Assembly (NCBI GenBank): GCA_036971475.1
Contig: JBAIZL010000006.1
Coordinates: 5,495,001 to 5,559,000, forward strand
From: Prosapia bicincta
Lineage: Eukaryota; Arthropoda; Insecta; Hemiptera; Cercopidae
Direction of reading: 5' to 3'
Length of the DNA: 64,000 bases
Positions 39,791 through 53,029 of the stretch are shown here, in pieces; within the stretch, counting starts at the first letter, position 1; each line of letters opens with the position of its first letter. The notes below the pieces were generated by a model that was not told where the DNA came from, made no database searches, and worked only from the letters and a program-made list of their open reading frames with translations. The translations under genes and the position numbers were made by a program.

Positions 39791-42619
39791 ATAAACATTT
39801 TCCACCTGGCAGTGTCATTATTTTTATTTGCCTTTCTGTTTTGTGTGTGTGTGTGTGTCTGTGTGTGTGTGGGTGTGTCTGTATGTGTTTGTGTGTGTGT
39901 GAGTGTTTATACAAACATCCTCTACCTGGTAGTGTCATTATTTTTATTTGCTTTTCTGTTTTGTCTTTGTGTATGTGTGTGTGTGTGTGTGTGTGAGTGT
40001 GTTTAATTCAATCCAGGCAATCATTGTTCTATTGATGCAGCTAATACTTTGTAGCTTGTATAATTACAGAGTTAATACAATAATGCCTTATCTTGTTACA
40101 GTGATGTGGTGCTTCTGCGCCAGGAAGAAGGAAAAAGAAGGTAATTATTATAAAATCTTTTAAATTTTATTTTTAAATAAATTATTTTAGTATCTGTATT
40201 AAAATCTAAGCATTAGATCGAGTAAATATTTACACGCAGAAAATATTTGAACTACTTGACCGAGTAAACATTGCTGCCAAAAAATAGAATATTATCAGCA
40301 CTATCACCAGACTGAGTAAACACTGTGTGTGAAAAATGTGGGAGCTACTGCTACTGTGCTGATAATGTTCCCCTGTTTGGCTGCAATGTTTACTTTGGTC
40401 TGTTAAAAATACTTTTAAAGCGTGATTAACCTTCATACACTTGCTTTCGTCTCTTTGTTTATTATGAATTATCAGTTTCTCTTTTATGACTTGTTTCTTG
40501 TGAAAACATGTATTTAGGCAAGTTATACGGAACATGCATTAGGTATTTCAAGGTTTTTGAAGGTCTTTTATAGCTCTTCCCATACTCGTTTTGGCAGTGG
40601 AAAATGAGTGAAATAATAAAACCAAGATCAATAAATACATAATAATATAAACTTGATGTGGAATTATCACAACAGTTATGAGCTATGCTCACTACAAACA
40701 AAGTCTAAGTACTATAAAAAAAGTTACAAGGAAACTATTAGTTTGAATAAATTTTCTTAGACTTTACTTGGATACATTTGTAGAAAATATAAGATCATGA
40801 AATTCAAGATTTTAAGACTTTAGTTTTACTGAATCCTTTGACAAAAGAGGATTTTTTACATAACTATTAGACAAAATAATCGGAGTCAATTATTTAAATT
40901 AAAATATTGTCACAAATGTGAGGAGTTATTCTTGTTTGTCTTTGATTTTAATTTATTTCATCTCTACAAACACCACTGTAAAGAAGTTTTCTTTTGTGAA
41001 ATAAAAAAAAAGATTACTATGTACATATAGAAAGTATAAACATATACTAGACCTCTCTATACTGTTGAACTTCTGTTTTCAAATTATTTCCAAAAAAATA
41101 GTTTTGCACAATACTTTGAAATAGAAAATGGGACTTCTTGAAAAGGTTCAACATTTACACAATCGATTGAAATATAGCTTCATTTTCATATTTGAAGCGT
41201 TTTTCAATTTAATCAATATGTTTTGAATGAAGTTTTGTACAAAAATATAAGTTAAGTTGTTTTTTTTGTTATAGTGGAGTCAGTAGACCATGATGAAGTG
41301 ATTGACACTGCACAATGGCCTAGCTCCAGATCATTCGGTAAGTAACAATAATTATTTTTTCTCGTAACAATTTATTACCACAGTTTATAAGTAATGCTGA
41401 TAAACTCTTATTAGTTGCAAATATAAACATAAATTTGTCCTATTTACTGTAGAACTTTTTTTTTTCAAATTATTTCCGAAAGAATAGTTTCACACTATAC
41501 TTTGAAATAGAACCTGGGACTTTTTGAAAAGTTTAACATTGACGATCGACTGAAAAAACCGCTTAATTTTCATATTTAAAGTGTTTTTAATTTATTCAAT
41601 ATGTTTTGTATGAAGTTTTGGACGAAAATATAACTTAAATTGTTTTATTTATTATAGTGGAGGAAGTAGACCAGCACGAAGTGTTTGACACAAGACAAGG
41701 GCCAAGCCACCGTCCATTCGGTAAGTAGCAACAATCTATTTGATGATATTTGTATATGTATTTGATCTATTTGTATATGATATTTAAACAATTTAATCGA
41801 ATAGTTTACGAGAAATTCTGGTAAACTGTTATTAGTATAAAACCCATCTCCACTTCTATCTGATGTATGATAATTCATTATTTTTTTAAAATACGTTTTT
41901 CATCTTTGCTTGGCCTCAATCCATATTAAAAAAAAAATTTTATGATAAATTATGCTTCTTGGATAATTCTTAAATACTGTATGTTTAGTAACCATATGAG
42001 AGAATTTTTATAATTTATTTTGTATGGAGATATTGCCAATTCCAAGTCTGTTGTATTAACATTTGACTGCGTAAAACGAAAATAATAAGGCTATTTACAT
42101 TAGAAAACTATAGATTTATTACAAAGGATTAATCAACTTGTTGTCCATTTCAGACACTTGCGATGATAGTTACCTGTGCTACATGCTACTCTTAGGAAGG
42201 TTACACGCTTTTGGGTATCCCGGATTAATGTTCACACCTACTCTTGACACCATTCCCTAGGATGAGGAGAAACGGGACTGCGTTATTCAAACACCAAAAT
42301 TACTGTCAGCAAGTGATTCTGTGCTCTTCCCATCAAAATTGGAATAAATTCCGTTACTTCTGTCCATCTGTAAGTAAACTTTATTTTCCCCTAAAATAAT
42401 TAGTTTATTAGCGTAACAAAAAATCAATCTATATTTATTTTTTGTTTTGTTTCTTTAAACTTTAAACCCTTTAGGATTTGCTATAAATGTAAAGAAAGAG
42501 AAATAATGAAATTTATTTTAATTTCATTTATTAACATACTGAAAGTTTTCTGTCCTTCATTTCCAAACCATTTTCAAATTATTTCCTTTTATCATCATAC
42601 TTTTCATACAAATTATCTT

Positions 42620-42629
42620 TACACACACA

Positions 42630-42720
<91 letters not shown>

Positions 42721-42721
42721 T
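42620..42721. repeat. (CA)n(TA)n microsatellite
   Basis: Long in the right arm; the left arm has only a short TATATACATGTACGTATATA at the mirrored place. Confidence 0.95.
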
Positions 42722-43184
42722 AATATGTCTTGTGTTTACCATTCATTTGAGTGTACCTATCCGCAGACAGTTTCCTTGTAAACAATGAAAGCCTTCGTCT
42801 AGTTTTCTACACTCTAAGAACAATCCAGTGTTTTAAAGATAGAAGTAACACATTTCTTCTGTAATTAAATCAACCCTTTGGTACCATAAAATTTCTTTTT
42901 ATTGTTTAATTAAAGCCATATATTATACAACATTGCTCATTTCTTATATCTGCACTTACTTTCTTTTCATCTGATATTTATAATGTGTTCTGCTTATCAC
43001 AGTCAAGAGATCTAACCCCTATTTAGAATATTAATATAGGCATATTACGTATAATATTCTCGCGATTTTTTTCTAGCATAACATAATAGCTTTGTACAAT
43101 TTTATGTACTTTATTCAGATAATTTCAATAGTCTAGCCTCCATCTAATAAAAGGTAAATTGAAAACAACATTCTTTTTGTTTTT

Positions 43185-43470
43185 AAAACTATCTATCTAC
43201 CTATCTGTCTATCTATCTATATATATCTACCTACATACATATATGTCTGCCTAAATATATAGCTACCTATCTGTCTACCTAGCAGCTACCTATATACCTA
43301 TCTTTATACTTATCTACTTATCTAAGTATCTACCTATCTGTATATCTCGACATTTACCTACCCACCCATCTATCAACCTTCTTATAGATCTATCGACCTA
43401 TCTATCTGTATACCTACCTACCTGTCAATCTAATTACCTACCTGTATGATACCAACCTACGTATCAAACT
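43185..43470. repeat. TATC/TACC tetranucleotide repeat (right arm)
   Basis: Mirror of 32690-32960. Confidence 0.9.
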
Positions 43471-46400
43471 ATCTATCAATAGATCTAGTTGTAACCAATA
43501 TCTGTAAAATACATTAAAATGGAATACATAAATTATTGTTTACTCTGCAAACATAAAATTGATTTATGCATTATGAAAGATTATACTTATATTAATTTAT
43601 TTTACTAAGTTAAATGTTTTCTAACAAATTTTACTAACAAATTCTGTTTTCTTTTTTTAGAAACCACGTTCTGGCTTTGCCGTTTGGAGCGGTTTCTGGT
43701 GGAGGTAAGCACAAACTTATATCACTGTTATATATGCTAAATCCTCTATGTTCAGGCACCCGAATAACTCTCTCAACTTAATTGAGGACATCAAACTACA
43801 TTAATTTACATTTTATACTAGGCAAGAATTTTACTCTCCTTCGGTGGTTCCTCATATTTTAGGATTCTCTCTTGTAGCCTATATTTTGTATAACCTCATA
43901 CAACCCACAAACATTACCTATGAAGATTCAACATTCAGATGAACTTTGGAGAGGAAGTGCTTTGCACCAAAAACAGGTGAAATATCTGCTATCACTGCAA
44001 TGAATTTATCATCTTCAGCATATTCAAGTCTTTTGCACATACGTCTACGCCAGAACATGGGCGGATTTAAGGGTTTTGTTCTGTAGGGGGGCATAAGATT
44101 CCCCTGGCGTATGTTAAATGGGTCAGAGAATATTCCCCCCTAAAAAATAGAGAGCATTTAAAAGCATGTCGACAATGAGCCAGCATCCAAAAACTTACAT
44201 TACAAAGTACATAATTTAAACTACATTTTTATTAAGTTAGAGTATGCTATTCAACGATATGTTTCTCATAGAATACAAATTGGGGCTTTTAGACTTATAG
44301 GTTTGCAAAATTTTAATTTTTAATTTTTTTCGAATTTTGCAAAGTAATAAGTCTAAAAATAAGTCTGATTTTGTTTCTACGAGTATAAGAAACATAACGT
44401 TGAATACCAAACTTCGTCTGAAATAATTCCTAAAATTTCATTTTCAATATCATGACTTGTAAGACTAAAATAAAGCTCATATTTTTTGTTTAACTTACAG
44501 TCATATTTAGAAAATAACTTGCTTATGATCAACATAACAACTGCCAAATATGTTTTTTGTCGGCACTATTATAATTTTTGTAGTATTTTATTAAGTTCAT
44601 TGTCAGCTTTTGATTATAAAAAATAATACACCTGTCTAGAAAGTTTAACAATCCCCTAACTTGCCCTCCCCCTTAACTCCGCCCATGAGACTAGAAGAGT
44701 GAACACAACGAATACTTGAATCGTCACCTAACTCTCTGGTCTAGGACTCCAATTCCAGTGGTTATGCCTCGTATAATACAAATATATACCAAAATATGAT
44801 CTTCACTTGTGAAGGTTAAGGAATGGTGTTTTATATTGTATGCTGGAAAAGTGTTGTAAAGTTTAACGAAATGGTCATATGGCCTACCTTACTTTGAAGA
44901 ATTTTTTTAAAATAGAAAAGAAAGGGATTAAGTGTAATGAATATTCGAGTGTGATGAATAAATATTACAGCTTAACCATAGATGATACACTTAAACACAG
45001 CGGGCCACTTGTTTACATGTAAATTTTAACCTTTTGCATTTACCTGCTTTTACTATATACTAGTGTAATCTGCTGTTTTCAAATTTTTAAATAATCTAGA
45101 CAAACTTCCATTTTTTTAAAATACCATTAATTTATATGACAAAAGCTGTTGGAATTCATTTAAATGTATTTTTAATATTTGGCTACGCAGGTTGCTGAAA
45201 TGAGTGTCCAGGTCGAATAAACGTTCTTCACTTCGACCAATCGTCGAAATTTTGCTTTTCGACACAACCTCATCCAAATCTCTTCATGAACAGGGTCATT
45301 TCAGGTAAAAAACGAACAAAACCCAAATATGTCATTAATTAAATTACATGTTTGCCAACTACAAATAATTTTTATTAAAATTGTTTAAATGACGTACATT
45401 ATTTTGTGGATTAGTTTACGCAATGTTTGTCATATTTTATAATGTGGGCGAAAATATATAGTGAGGAGAATGTTTAAATTTATAAGGTTTAAAGCTATTA
45501 TAAAATTATTCACTTCTTTCCCTCTTTAAATAAATTTATCGTCCTGTCCTTCACAGCAGCAAATTTGTTTACCTCACCATGCTTATTTTTAAATCTGTCG
45601 ATCTCTAAAGATTTTCTCAAGAAAGTTGTTTTCTCGTGTTCAGCTTCCACTCTTGCTATAGGACAGGCAAAATTAGTCTAAAAAATTTCAATGTTTTATT
45701 GAATGTTTTTTGTAAATTATTAGAAGCAATATAATCTAATAAACTTATAGCACCCAGCAAAGCCTAGAGCCCTGCGCCAAAATCAATGTTCTTAAATATG
45801 GGCTTAACTTTAGCAAACCATTTATACACTGAATTAAGTTTCTTAAATGTTTTTTATCGAAATTTGGTTGTATACTGCCAAAACACATGAGTAGAGAATA
45901 CATTTGTTATTCTGCCGAAGTAAAGCCCCATGAATTGTTACGTCACAAACTTCCTTAACTTCTCTTTCCTCCACATTGTTCGTCTTTTTCTTTCTTGCTA
46001 ATCTATTAGCAGTTTCTGGAGACGAATCAATATTATTTCGCTCTCTCTAACTTTTATCTTTTTTTAAACCGGAAATAGCACTTTGAGCAGCTATTGCGTC
46101 TGTCTCTCTCTACGCTATAGTAAATTTCAACAAATGCAGAGAAGGACAGTTAAAAATCTTTAACAAGAACATTCTCGTGTTCCTTGGTCCGATTGAGTCT
46201 CTGTGAATGTTTATATTCAACTTCTGAATTTCATCTATACGCTGTATTACATACACTTTATGGTCTTGGTAGTCTTCTTTGCCACAGAGACCCAGAATTT
46301 CGATTAGTCGCTGGCTTTAAAAACTCAAAGAATCCATGAATGTAGAATCACGTTTTGTAAATTTAGAACCTGCAACTCTCACTGCATTACAACTACAACT

Positions 46401-49089
46401 TTGTTCATATTGTAAAAACACAGATATTGTTTCCAAAATAAATGACCGATTCATGTTTATTTACGGACTCAAACAAATATTTATTTTAATTACAGCAAAT
46501 TGTACAATTGCTGTAAACGCCATAATTAGAATAAATATTTATTGACTTTTTTATTAACCGAATTTTCCTTTGTAATCAAATTACCGGTTGAATTGTTACC
46601 TCAAATTTAATACAAATTAGGAAAAAGAAGAGCACTCTGACCAATTAATGAATGGGGTTATTGATAAAAGCAACGTAACCTAATATTACGCATATTAAAT
46701 TTGAAAAATATGTTTGGAGTTATTAGTAACGAAATCGTAATGCCAGGATATTAGAACAAAGGCTCATCTATTGACTACCTGCAAATTAATTGTCCTCCTC
46801 CCCCAAGGTATTCCCCTAACTAGAATAGATTTAAAATATGTATAACTGCAACGTTAATACTTGTAACAATAAAGAAAATAAAGAAGTAAATTAAAATCAT
46901 TAGTGTAAATGAATTTTGTATTTCAATTTCATGTTATGCAGTTTTTATTTTAATTTAAACTATTTTGCATTAATATTATCGTATTACGACAAAAAATATA
47001 TTAAATAATCATTAGATATGAAATTTTTTAGAAATGATTGGCAAACGTTTTTTTCAAATATATAATATAATATAATTTTATATTCACTCTTGAATTGCCG
47101 TTCCAAGTTAACCATTACAGAAAATGGTTTCTCTTGTAGAGAAAATGGCTTGGAGAGAAAATTAAAAAATATGCAATTTATTTTTCACTTGATATAAAAA
47201 CCATTTATTCGGCATTAATAATGTAAACTCAAAGAATCTTTAAGAAATAAATTATTAACAAGTGCAGTTTTTGAAATAAATATCCCTGACATACATAAAC
47301 CAAATCTACAATAAATGTGTTAAAAGTCTATTCAGTGAAATAATTAATCAATAATATATTACAACTCAAATACAAACTGTCTTGTGCATTCCGACTATAA
47401 TCTACAATTGTCTGAAAAACCATTTTATATGTTGACCTTATACTCTATATATGTTGAGGTGTATTTTGAAAGTTCGTCACTTAACTTTCTTGTTCGAATT
47501 TAACACCATAAAAACTCTAGAAGAGGTTTTGGAAAATCTGCAAATGAGGGAAAACCTTTTAAAATATTTAACAAGCATGAAGTTCTAGAAGAACAATTAT
47601 CGAATAACCAGCTAAAATTGGAGGGAATATATATTTATATACGTTGTTTACTATGCAATCATAAAAAAGTTATAAAATATCGTATTCTCACTTTTGGTTT
47701 CACAGAGACTTAAAATATATCCCTTTAGAGGTAGTGTGGCGATTTATATTCACATAGTGTAGAACCGTTCACAGAAGTAATTCTACTAGTGGAAGGTGAA
47801 ATTTCTATTATTGGGTCATGATCTTCACTTCCCCATTTGTGTCTAATTTTCTATATCCGTCACACGGATATAAAGTCTTAAAGTTTTTACTTTTGGACTT
47901 CAGAAAATGGTGACTGTATAACTTCTTCATTCCATCAGCCTATAATGGCTTCATTTTATATTTTCGAACCTCTACAATAAGAAAGGTTTACCTTTATTTA
48001 TTTCATAGTGAAACAATTTCGATATGACATACTAACAAGATGTTTTGAGTAATTACACAATCTGTCTGAGCTATGCCGTACACCATATAATATTTACCCC
48101 ACTGCCCCAACCCCAAACCTCCCATATAAAATTAAATCATGACCTCAACACTTATCAACAGGTTTTCATTTTGAATTTCCCATTTTCCCCTATAACTTAA
48201 ACTGTTGTGTACTTTGTTTCTAAAAAAACATAAGTGCCTAGTGTAATATACTTTTTACGGTTAATGGGTGAATATGTAGCTATAGAATAATCACCATATT
48301 TCTTAATATTAACTCTTACTGAAAGTAAGAAATGAAAATGGTTTCGTAATAAATGTATAACGTAAAAGATATGTTACATTTCTATTCAACATAACTTAGT
48401 TTAAAATGAAGTCAATAAGTTATAATAAATTTTGTTTTATTTTAATTTAGCTGCTACCAGAACCATCGAAAATTTTCTTGCTAAAAGCCTTCCTAGGATC
48501 GGCACTTATCGTCCTCTTCATCAAAACTCATGGGATGTAACCAACCCACGTTCGTGCACCTCACACGTACATCCCGGAACGGATATACGCCGTTTTCAAA
48601 ATGGGTTTATGACAAAACTTAATGAAGATTTTATCAAATCAAATAGAACAGAACTAAAGATATTGAAGTTTAATAGCATTTAGAAACTAATCTGCAATAA
48701 ATTCGTTCATAATTGTAAAACATTGACATTAAGAATTTTCTCCCGCTGTGTACTGAAGAGGATGGAAGGAACAAGAGTGAAACAAAATTGTAGTGAAGAT
48801 TAACCGGAAAAAATGTGGAAAGGTCCGACCAGGTAAAAAATTCTAGTAAACTGTCTAGTAAAGCAGAACATCGAAATTCCAGTATTAGTCAGGAAAACCA
48901 GCACTTCAAAAATCATAGTAAGAATCACGTGAAGAAGAATGTTCAAATTCCAGAAAGGCTTGTTTAAAAGAGCTTGATAAAATTATTGTAACAAGAAATA
49001 AAATTTTTGTTTATTTAGTGTTATTGTTTTGTTGGTTTATTCATCTTATACATTATTTCAAATCTGCCAATTACATATAGATATTCGCC

Positions 49090-49235
49090 ACCTACATTAT
49101 TAGCATTATCAAAGACTATGAGATCATTAACACGTCCTCTTGAAAACCCAAGCCAATTGAAATTTAGATTTCAAGAGGATGTGTCAACGGTCTCATAGAC
49201 TTTGATAATGCTAGCAATGTAGCTGGCGAAAAACG
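49090..49235. repeat. Hairpin element with ~50-bp arms (right-arm copy)
   Basis: Mirror copy of 27295-27450. Confidence 0.8.
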
Positions 49236-49340
49236 TTTAACTACATTCTTAATTATACATTGTTACTTTGAACAAATAATGTAAACAAAAATGTTTCAAG
49301 GTCAATTCTTACTTACCTCAACACAGAAAAAATTCATTTG

Positions 49341-49755
49341 ACTTACATCAGGAACTTTCTTGACATGAGCTTCATCTACTACCATGCACCACCGCCAGCC
49401 CTACCTTCCGCTGCTAGGTAGCATTTTTGAAACAAGCCATTCCGGCCCACGGCCAGAACCCTATGCAATGCTCGCCATAATCTGCCAAAGAACCAGTCAC
49501 TGGACTTTATTTAAAAATTTACTCTCTGAGTTTTACGCCTAGGGTAACCATTCCCAGGGAATGAGTTCATTTGAAGGTATATATGGCTAACTGACCATCT
49601 GGTTTAGGATTGTGTTAGAAATTTGATTAAATAAATGTAATCACTGTTTTGTTTGCAAGTTAGTAAAACATTTGTTTTATTTTATTTTAATTTAATTTCT
49701 ATTAGAGCACAGATTGTAATTATTTTATATATTAAACTCTTCTTAAGTTGTTGAC
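49341..49755. other. Junction beyond the right arm, nothing recognised
   Basis: Moderately GC-rich stretch (GCCGGAACCC-type tracts near 49380-49490) followed by AT-rich DNA. No gene supported. Confidence 0.4.
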
Positions 49756-49759
49756 AAAT

Positions 49760-50340
49760 CTTTAACCTTTCAATATAAAATTTCTAACCTCTTTTGTAAA
49801 CCAATAAATTTTATTATCCCTATTCTCATCTTATTCTTTTTCAACATTTTCCATAAATTTCATTTTAATTTTAAACTCAAAATTAATCCTTTCTCTGTTA
49901 CATTAATTTATTTCTTCACTTTAAATTTCAAGTTTAATTGCAAGATTTTACTTTACTCTTTTCTACAAGACTTTAATTTATTTTTAAAACTTCAATTCAA
50001 TTTACTTATTTAAACAATCCTTTCATTTTACCATGAAATCTCTTAATATTTGACTTTGATATCTTAAACAATACAGTATAACCAAAAACAGACATTTAAA
50101 AGAAACCAAATTCTTAACCTTTCAGTGTAAAATTTATAGCTTCTTTTGTAAACAACTAAACTTTTATAACATCTTTTCTTACTTTTCTCTACTAGATTTT
50201 GATTTATTTTCCAATACTTCAATTCAATTTACTTATTTAATCCACCATTTCATTTGACTTTGGTATCTTAAAAATCTTAAATATAAAAATCAGACATTTA
50301 AAAACCCAAATTCTTTCCAACAAATATTTTGAAATATTTT
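49760..50340. repeat. Tandem duplication, ~350-bp unit, two diverged copies
   Basis: AACCTTTCAATATAAAATTTC...CTTTTGTAAACCA at 49760 recurs at 50117, and ACTTCAATTCAATTTACTTATTTAA...CAGACATTTAAAA is shared in order by both units. Strong T-over-A skew on this strand through 49.6-51 kb. Confidence 0.75.
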
Positions 50341-51165
50341 ATATCTTTCTTAAAATTCTACAACTAATTTTAAAACCACATGAGAACAACTAAAATTTCT
50401 CATAGTCTTTATCTCTAACATAGCTTATCTCTAAACATGATATTATTTAACCCTTTTTATGACTTAAAATTACCCCATAGGATCCACATATCTGTTTTCC
50501 AAAATTTTATTTTTTATTTTTAAAACGTTCTGTCAAAACTCAACATAATTTACTTTGTAAATTTTTGTAATGAAAAATTCAGTGTCATTTTTTAAATGCT
50601 TTTCTCTGTTTTAAAACCTTTATAAAATTCTTAAATGATTTTGAAACTAATTATTTTATTTCATATATAGAAACTGTTTTTCCGGGTCAACCACTATTTT
50701 AAACAAGCTAAGCCATAAAACAGCCATGTTTCATGGCTTCAGCAAAGTGATAATAAAATCGAATTTATTCGACCAACAATTTAAAATCTTTTTTTTGCTA
50801 GTACTAATTACTTTTTTGCATTTACCTACCGGTACCTTTAAAATTTTTAATTATTTATTTTATGTTCAAAACTGTCTTCTGCTTAATTTTTAACTTAAAA
50901 AAATTATTTTCAAACATTTTTATTTGTATCTGTTCAATCTGCAAATGGGAAGTTCGCCATTTTAGTTTCAGGTAGGTAACACAAACTAAAGCTATCCCCT
51001 TCACTTTCTTGCTGAAATTAAAACCACTTCTCAAAACGCATTTTCATCTTTTGCAAAATTTATTTAAATTCACACTTTAAAATTTCAACGTTCTCCAAAA
51101 ATTGAACATAAAACTTTTAATTGATTTGAGAGAGAGAAGCTAAAATCTGACCTTTCTGGAGGTAA
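50341..51165. other. Pyrimidine-skewed AT-rich DNA, nothing recognised
   Basis: Continues the T-rich strand bias of 49.6-50.3 kb. No protein-coding signal. Confidence 0.5.
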
Positions 51166-51171
51166 TTTCTT

Positions 51172-51345
51172 CCTGGTCCGCTGTTGGCGTGATGTCATCT
51201 CTTCCCCTTTGTGGATGGCCATCTTGGATGTTGGACCCGTCCAAAGTTGGCGTCTTGTGCCTTTTTCCTATGTTGCCGTGATGTCATCTCTCCCTCCTTT
51301 GTGGCTTGCCGTCTTGGATGTTGGACCCATCCAAAATTTGTGTCA
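51172..51345. repeat. ~88-bp tandem duplication
   Basis: GTGATGTCATCTCT...CCTTTGTGG...CGTCTTGGATGTTGGACCC occurs twice in a row (GTGATGTCATCTC at 51190 and about 51279). Confidence 0.8.
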
Positions 51346-52395
51346 CCCATGCTTTTTTAGTGCCTTTTGACCGAAACAAAGCGTTACGCGTTATCGCGCG
51401 AAATTAGACTTCTTTGTTTATGTTTTATTTGAAACTCCTAGATCTAGTCCCTTAATACTACTTTAACACTGTTCTAAATTTTCCAAATTAATTTCACTCT
51501 CGTTTTTGATCTACCCTTTGTTTTGCGTTACACTGTTAAAATTTAAATTTTATAAGTGAATTTAGTTAACTTTAACTCTAAATCGTTTAAACAGTTCAAT
51601 TTTAGGCATTGTTGTTCATTTTCTACTTTCACACTGATTCTAATTTTATTCTATCTACTTTTCTGTAACAAATTATCTCGAGGATGCTACGACATTGCTG
51701 TTAAACGAGGAAAACCACTTTTGGAGAGTTTCCTCCCCAAAAGGGTTTTTAAACCCACGACACTACATTTCAGTGATTACACTCCTGCCCTTAGCCCTGC
51801 ATTTTTTATTGTCACTTTACATTTTGAAACTGTCTTTAGGCGTTCCCAAAACGGAGCGCGTTTCCCACAACCTCACCGTTTGCCGTTCGAAACCACGATA
51901 ACCAAAATTTGAGCGTCTTCCCACGTATTGTCTACTCCGCCGTTTGTTTCGCCAGTTTAAAAAATGACGACTGCTGAATGCTGGGTATTTCGTGATTTCC
52001 TGTGTACTCACCTCACACATATATACTTTTGGTTGATTTTTGCACAAATTACTTCATTTTCATTTAACTCTTTCTGTAGGCATTTCTTCGTGTTTAAGGT
52101 CTCGGCTCTTTCGTCTTCTTTTTCTGTTCTGCGTCCTCTCGATTGTCGATGGTCTTTTTGGGTGGATTTTAACCTTTTTATCCCTCTTTCAAATTATGTA
52201 TCAAAACCCTTTCTCCTGGCTAATGGTTTTGTTTCTACACCTTAAACTCGGTAAATCCAAGTTACTTTATGCCTAAGGCATTTCTATTTTGTTTTAGCCT
52301 CGCTATTCTGACTATACAACATTTTAAAATTTATGAAATTTAAAATTTCACTTGCAACGGTAAAACGTGACATTTTAGCCCGTTGCAGTGTGTGT
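51346..52395. other. Open but unrecognised stretch
   Basis: Overlapping open frames of 68-118 codons exist on both strands between 51.55 and 52.28 kb (for example a plus-strand frame containing LPKRVFKPTTLHFSDYTPAL). None shows a known motif or exon structure, so no gene is called. Confidence 0.3.
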
Positions 52396-52894
52396 GTATG
52401 TATATGTCTTATGTACGCCTAAACCGCTGTACAGGTTCATGAAGTTTGGAGGGATTGTTTAACATATTCCCAGGATGCTTCGTGTTAAGTTGGAATATAT
52501 ATCCAACCAAAGGGCTCCGCCCCCAGTGGCTTAGGATAGTTCAAAAACCGATGTATATAGCCTATGAATCTGTGCCTTATGTATTATCTTATGGAGGTCT
52601 AAACAGTTGAACAGAAATTAATGAAACTTGGACAAATTTTTTTAACATATTCCTAGGACGATTCGTGTGAAGTCTGGTGTAGCTCCAGCCACAGGGCTCT
52701 GCCCCAGAGGCTTAGGTTGGTTCAAAAACCGATGTATGTATGTACAGGTATGTATCTTATACAAGCCTAAACCACTGAACATTTTATTGACATTTGGAGA
52801 GATTCTTTAACATATTTTCAGGATGATTTTTGTGACGTTTGGTGTAGATGCATCTACTGGTCTCCGCCCGAGAGGCTTAGGATGGTTCAAAAAC

Positions 52895-52900
<6 letters not shown>
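52396..52900. repeat. Tandem repeat, ~170-bp unit, three diverged copies
   Basis: Each unit has CCTAAACC(G/A)CTG, TTTAACATATT(C/T)CCAGGA, GGGCTC(C/T)GCCC and GGCTTAGGATGGTTCAAAAACCGATGTAT. Unit starts are near 52400, 52570 and 52745. The array ends in a (TA)n tract. Confidence 0.85.
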
Positions 52901-52956
<56 letters not shown>

Positions 52957-53029
52957 GTGTGTGTGTGTATCTCTGTGTGTGTGTGTGTGTGCGTATGTGT
53001 GTGTGTGTGTGCTTGCGCGCGCGCGCGGT
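52899..53029. repeat. (TA)n(TG)n(GC)n compound microsatellite
   Basis: TA, then TG, then GCGCGCGCGCGCG. Frames read through it are artefacts. Confidence 0.95.

Larger units (their letters stand above)
40083..48683 (+). pseudogene. Right-arm copy of the six-exon gene, disrupted
   Basis: Exons by homology: A' 40083-40140, B' 41275-41337, C' 41658-41720, D' 42154-42369, E' 43661-43704, F' 48451-48683. Splice sites are kept at A'-D'. In D' the codons for PEEDEEE are changed to a TAG (42258-42260) after DTIP, and further on SKLE is followed by TAA. E' has lost the distal AG needed to stay in frame, and F' is stopped in the frame used by the left copy. If translated it would give a short product of repeats B'-C' and part of D'. 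Confidence 0.55.
39391..49340. repeat. Right arm of the giant inverted duplication (~9.95 kb)
   Basis: Partner of 27190-39196. Identity is very high next to the axis (near 98-99% by eye at 40960-41160) and clearly lower farther out (about 90% or less, with indels). It carries a broken copy of the left-arm gene and lacks both PLE-2 insertions. Confidence 0.93.

Noticed and set aside
51556..52276. Several overlapping 68-118 codon frames
   Set aside because: Multiple strands and frames are open at once in pyrimidine-biased DNA, with no motif; no LTR pair could be found to make it a retrovirus-like element.
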